This document shows positions 60,629-61,861 of a stretch of 61,861 nucleotides of DNA, piece by piece. The DNA is from Rhodothermales bacterium. Its GTDB lineage: Bacteria; Bacteroidota; Rhodothermia; Rhodothermales; Bin80. The position numbers were made by a program, and so were the translations under genes. The stretch spans positions 1 through 61,861 of the forward strand of contig JANQES010000008.1 of NCBI GenBank assembly GCA_028278205.1. The letters run 5' to 3'. The notes beneath the pieces are model-generated. The model saw only the letters and a list, made by a program, of their open reading frames with translations, was not told the origin of the DNA and ran no database searches. The first letter of the stretch is position 1. Each line of letters begins with the position of its first letter.

Positions 60629-60728
60629 GTAAAAATCCGGAGCGTCCTGCACCTCGAAGCATACGCGTCTGCCGCGAGAGGCGGCATATTTTTCCTGTCA
60701 TCCCCTGGCTGAGGCGGTCCTCTCCCCC

Positions 60729-60902
60729 GCCTGAGAGGCTGTTCAGGTTTTGGATTCTGGGCCGCGCGCGGCTCTTTTCGATCCAGCGACATCCGCTTTT
60801 TCGGCCCGTAGCGCTGCTACGCGCCTCAAAAGTCGTCTGCCGCTGGATCGAAAAGCCCTCGCGCTCGCCTTCAGACCCAAATCCTGAACAGCCTCTCAGG
60901 CA
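60729..60902. repeat. Nested palindromic element, GAGGCTGTTCAGG arms
   Basis: Outer arms are 60729-60755 and 60879-60902 (GCCTGAGAGGCTGTTCAGG against CCTGAACAGCCTCTCAGGC). The second stem is CTTTTCGATCCAGCG with CGCTGGATCGAAAAG. The centre is GTAGCGCTGCTAC flanked by TTTTCGG and CAAAA-like runs. The central design matches 20805-20970. Outer arms resemble the ends of IS5-type elements, so a non-autonomous (MITE-like) origin is possible. Confidence 0.8.
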
Positions 60903-60964
60903 ACGGCACATCGTTTGCGTAACGCCCCGCGGCAGTGATTATCGCAAACTTTGAGCAGGCACGT

Positions 60965-61702
60965 ATGCTATCTATGTACCGCTGGCTGGCCGTTTTTACG
61001 GTGCTGGTTCTTCTGGCCGGAAGCCAGGCCGCAGCCCAACCGGCCGAGGCGCCGTCGGGCTCTGCGCTGAGAGCCCGGCTGGGGCGGCTCACGCCGTTTC
61101 AACAAGACGAAGTGCTGTGGCTGGCCCGCTGCATCTATTCCGAAAGCGACCGGGGACACGAACAAAGACTGGTGGCCTGGGTCGTGCGCAACCGCGCCGA
61201 GACCGACTATCGCGGCACGAACTACCGCGAGGTGGTGCTCGAACCGCGCCAGTTCAGCGCCTTCAACGAGCCGTCGATCCGCCGCAACCATATTCTCAGC
61301 CTCACGCCCCACAGCCTCTCGAAAGCCTGGCGCCGGGCGCTGGCCATCGCGCTGGAGGTGTATCAGGCGCCGGCGTCCAAACGTCCCTTCTCCATCACCA
61401 CGCGCCATTTCTACAGCCCCGTCTCGATGAAAGGCGGGCGCACACCACGCTGGGCTAAAAACGTCGAGTCCCTCTCCTCCGTCCGCCTCGGCGTCGATCC
61501 GCATCGTTTCCGCTTCTTTGCCGGTGTCGACGAGACCGCCGACGCGCCCGCCCAGACCGTCAACACCCCCGACACGAGCGTGCTCGCTTCCGGACGCGCG
61601 CTCCAGCGGACACCCAAACGCAGAAGCACCCGAAGCCGGCGCTTCAGCGGACGCGTCAAACGCCCGGTCCGCCCCCACATCGACCGACGGGGACAAAAGT
61701 AG
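60965..61702 (+). CDS. SleB-like cell wall hydrolase, exported (paralogue B)
   Basis: This 245-residue protein has a signal peptide (LAVFTVLVLLAGSQAAAQ). The SleB-like domain opens EVLWLARCIYSESDRGHEQR, continues VAWVVRNRAETDYRG and QFSAFNEPS, and closes with TTRHFYSPV. It is closely related to the anchored hydrolase at 17894-18613 but has a cleavable signal instead of an anchor, and a basic C-terminal tail (RTPKRRSTRSRRFSGRVKRP) in place of the acid linker. The basic tail could hold it on wall or membrane polymers. The TAG stop is followed by a one-sided GTGTTTTGG repeat. Confidence 0.85.
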   Translation: MLSMYRWLAVFTVLVLLAGSQAAAQPAEAPSGSALRARLGRLTPFQQDEVLWLARCIYSESDRGHEQRLVAWVVRNRAETDYRGTNYREVVLEPRQFSAFNEPSIRRNHILSLTPHSLSKAWRRALAIALEVYQAPASKRPFSITTRHFYSPVSMKGGRTPRWAKNVESLSSVRLGVDPHRFRFFAGVDETADAPAQTVNTPDTSVLASGRALQRTPKRRSTRSRRFSGRVKRPVRPHIDRRGQK

Positions 61703-61703
61703 G

Positions 61704-61750
61704 GTTTGAGTGTTATGGTGTTTGAGTTATGGTGTTTTGGTGTTTTAGGG
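61704..61750. repeat. One-sided GTGTTTTGGTGTTTT repeat, copy 3
   Basis: This arm uses the same words as copies 1 and 2 but no complementary arm is seen before the window ends. It begins two bases after the stop codon of the hydrolase. Confidence 0.7.
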
Positions 61751-61861
61751 TGATCAACTAAAAGGGCGCACGACAATTTGTACACCTGGCCTCGTTGATT
61801 CAGGACGGTTTTATATTGCTCCGAGAGCAACGTTCCTGCTAACAAGCCCAGAGCGTCCCAT

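Overview
The window reads as chromosomal DNA of a GC-rich, Gram-negative member of the Bacteroidota/Rhodothermota side of the tree, most likely a Rhodothermia-like bacterium. The evidence is: two secreted proteins with C-terminal type IX (Por) sorting domains, a bacillithiol-pathway glycosyltransferase (BshA), a PdxB-type vitamin B6 enzyme, a carboxypeptidase-regulatory-domain TonB receptor, a DUF5916 outer-membrane protein, PadR/FtsX permease modules, an ECF sigma factor placed beside a Ser/Thr kinase, and mostly weak Shine-Dalgarno sequences. Genus and species cannot be set from sequence reading alone. No rRNA, tRNA, CRISPR array or complete insertion sequence was seen.

Layout. 1-7.4 kb: a possible IS200/IS605 end, a DUF3037/HipA-like kinase pair, two metallo-beta-lactamase-fold proteins, a large FAD/Fe-S D-2-hydroxyacid dehydrogenase and an orphan antitoxin. 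7.4-14.6 kb: two PadR + FtsX-permease modules pointing away from each other around a lipoprotein gene. 14.9-25.6 kb: a circularly permuted acyl-carrier-like membrane protein, a YhhN-family protein, pdxB, a SleB-like wall hydrolase, an outer-membrane barrel, bshA, an Oar-like TonB receptor and an aminotransferase. 25.6-26.6 kb: a low-GC pair of unknown genes behind a perfect inverted repeat. 26.8-37.2 kb: a DNRLRE lipoprotein, a sigma/anti-sigma/HEAT/HEAT operon, then a second ECF sigma factor and a kinase separated by a decayed DUF4160-DUF2442 cassette, and a small secreted HEAT-like protein. 37.4-44.4 kb: a GH130 enzyme, a VapBC-type toxin-antitoxin pair, a DUF5916 protein, a cluster of four tiny peptide genes, and an M23 peptidase. 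44.4-54.7 kb: a co-directional run of a 2,250-residue CSLREA/beta-helix T9SS protein, a secreted trypsin-like protease with a PEGA domain, and two unknown envelope proteins. 54.8-61.8 kb: a spondin-domain T9SS protein, a MATE transporter, a TPM protein, YbaK, HisI and a second SleB-like hydrolase.

Most notable points. (1) Four mini-genes at 42.3-42.9 kb encode 16-21-residue peptides sharing a K/Q-T-x-hydrophobic-K-A-G block. Each has an unusually strong Shine-Dalgarno, and the run ends in a terminator. They look like precursors of a modified or secreted peptide family with no maturation enzyme beside them. (2) Gene boundaries are crowded with long imperfect palindromes of several families, including a set of three elements of about 151 bp with the same nested architecture; some supply stop codons of the neighbouring genes. 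(3) The low-GC two-gene unit at 25.7-26.6 kb and the envelope/protease run at 51-54.7 kb match no family recognised here.

Genes that probably work together: sigma factor with anti-sigma factor and HEAT proteins (signal response); the second sigma factor with the Ser/Thr kinase; each PadR with its FtsX permease; pdxB with yhhN (abutting reading frames); DUF3037 with the HipA-like kinase (ATGA overlap); and the secreted protease with the two unknown envelope proteins and perhaps the giant surface protein.
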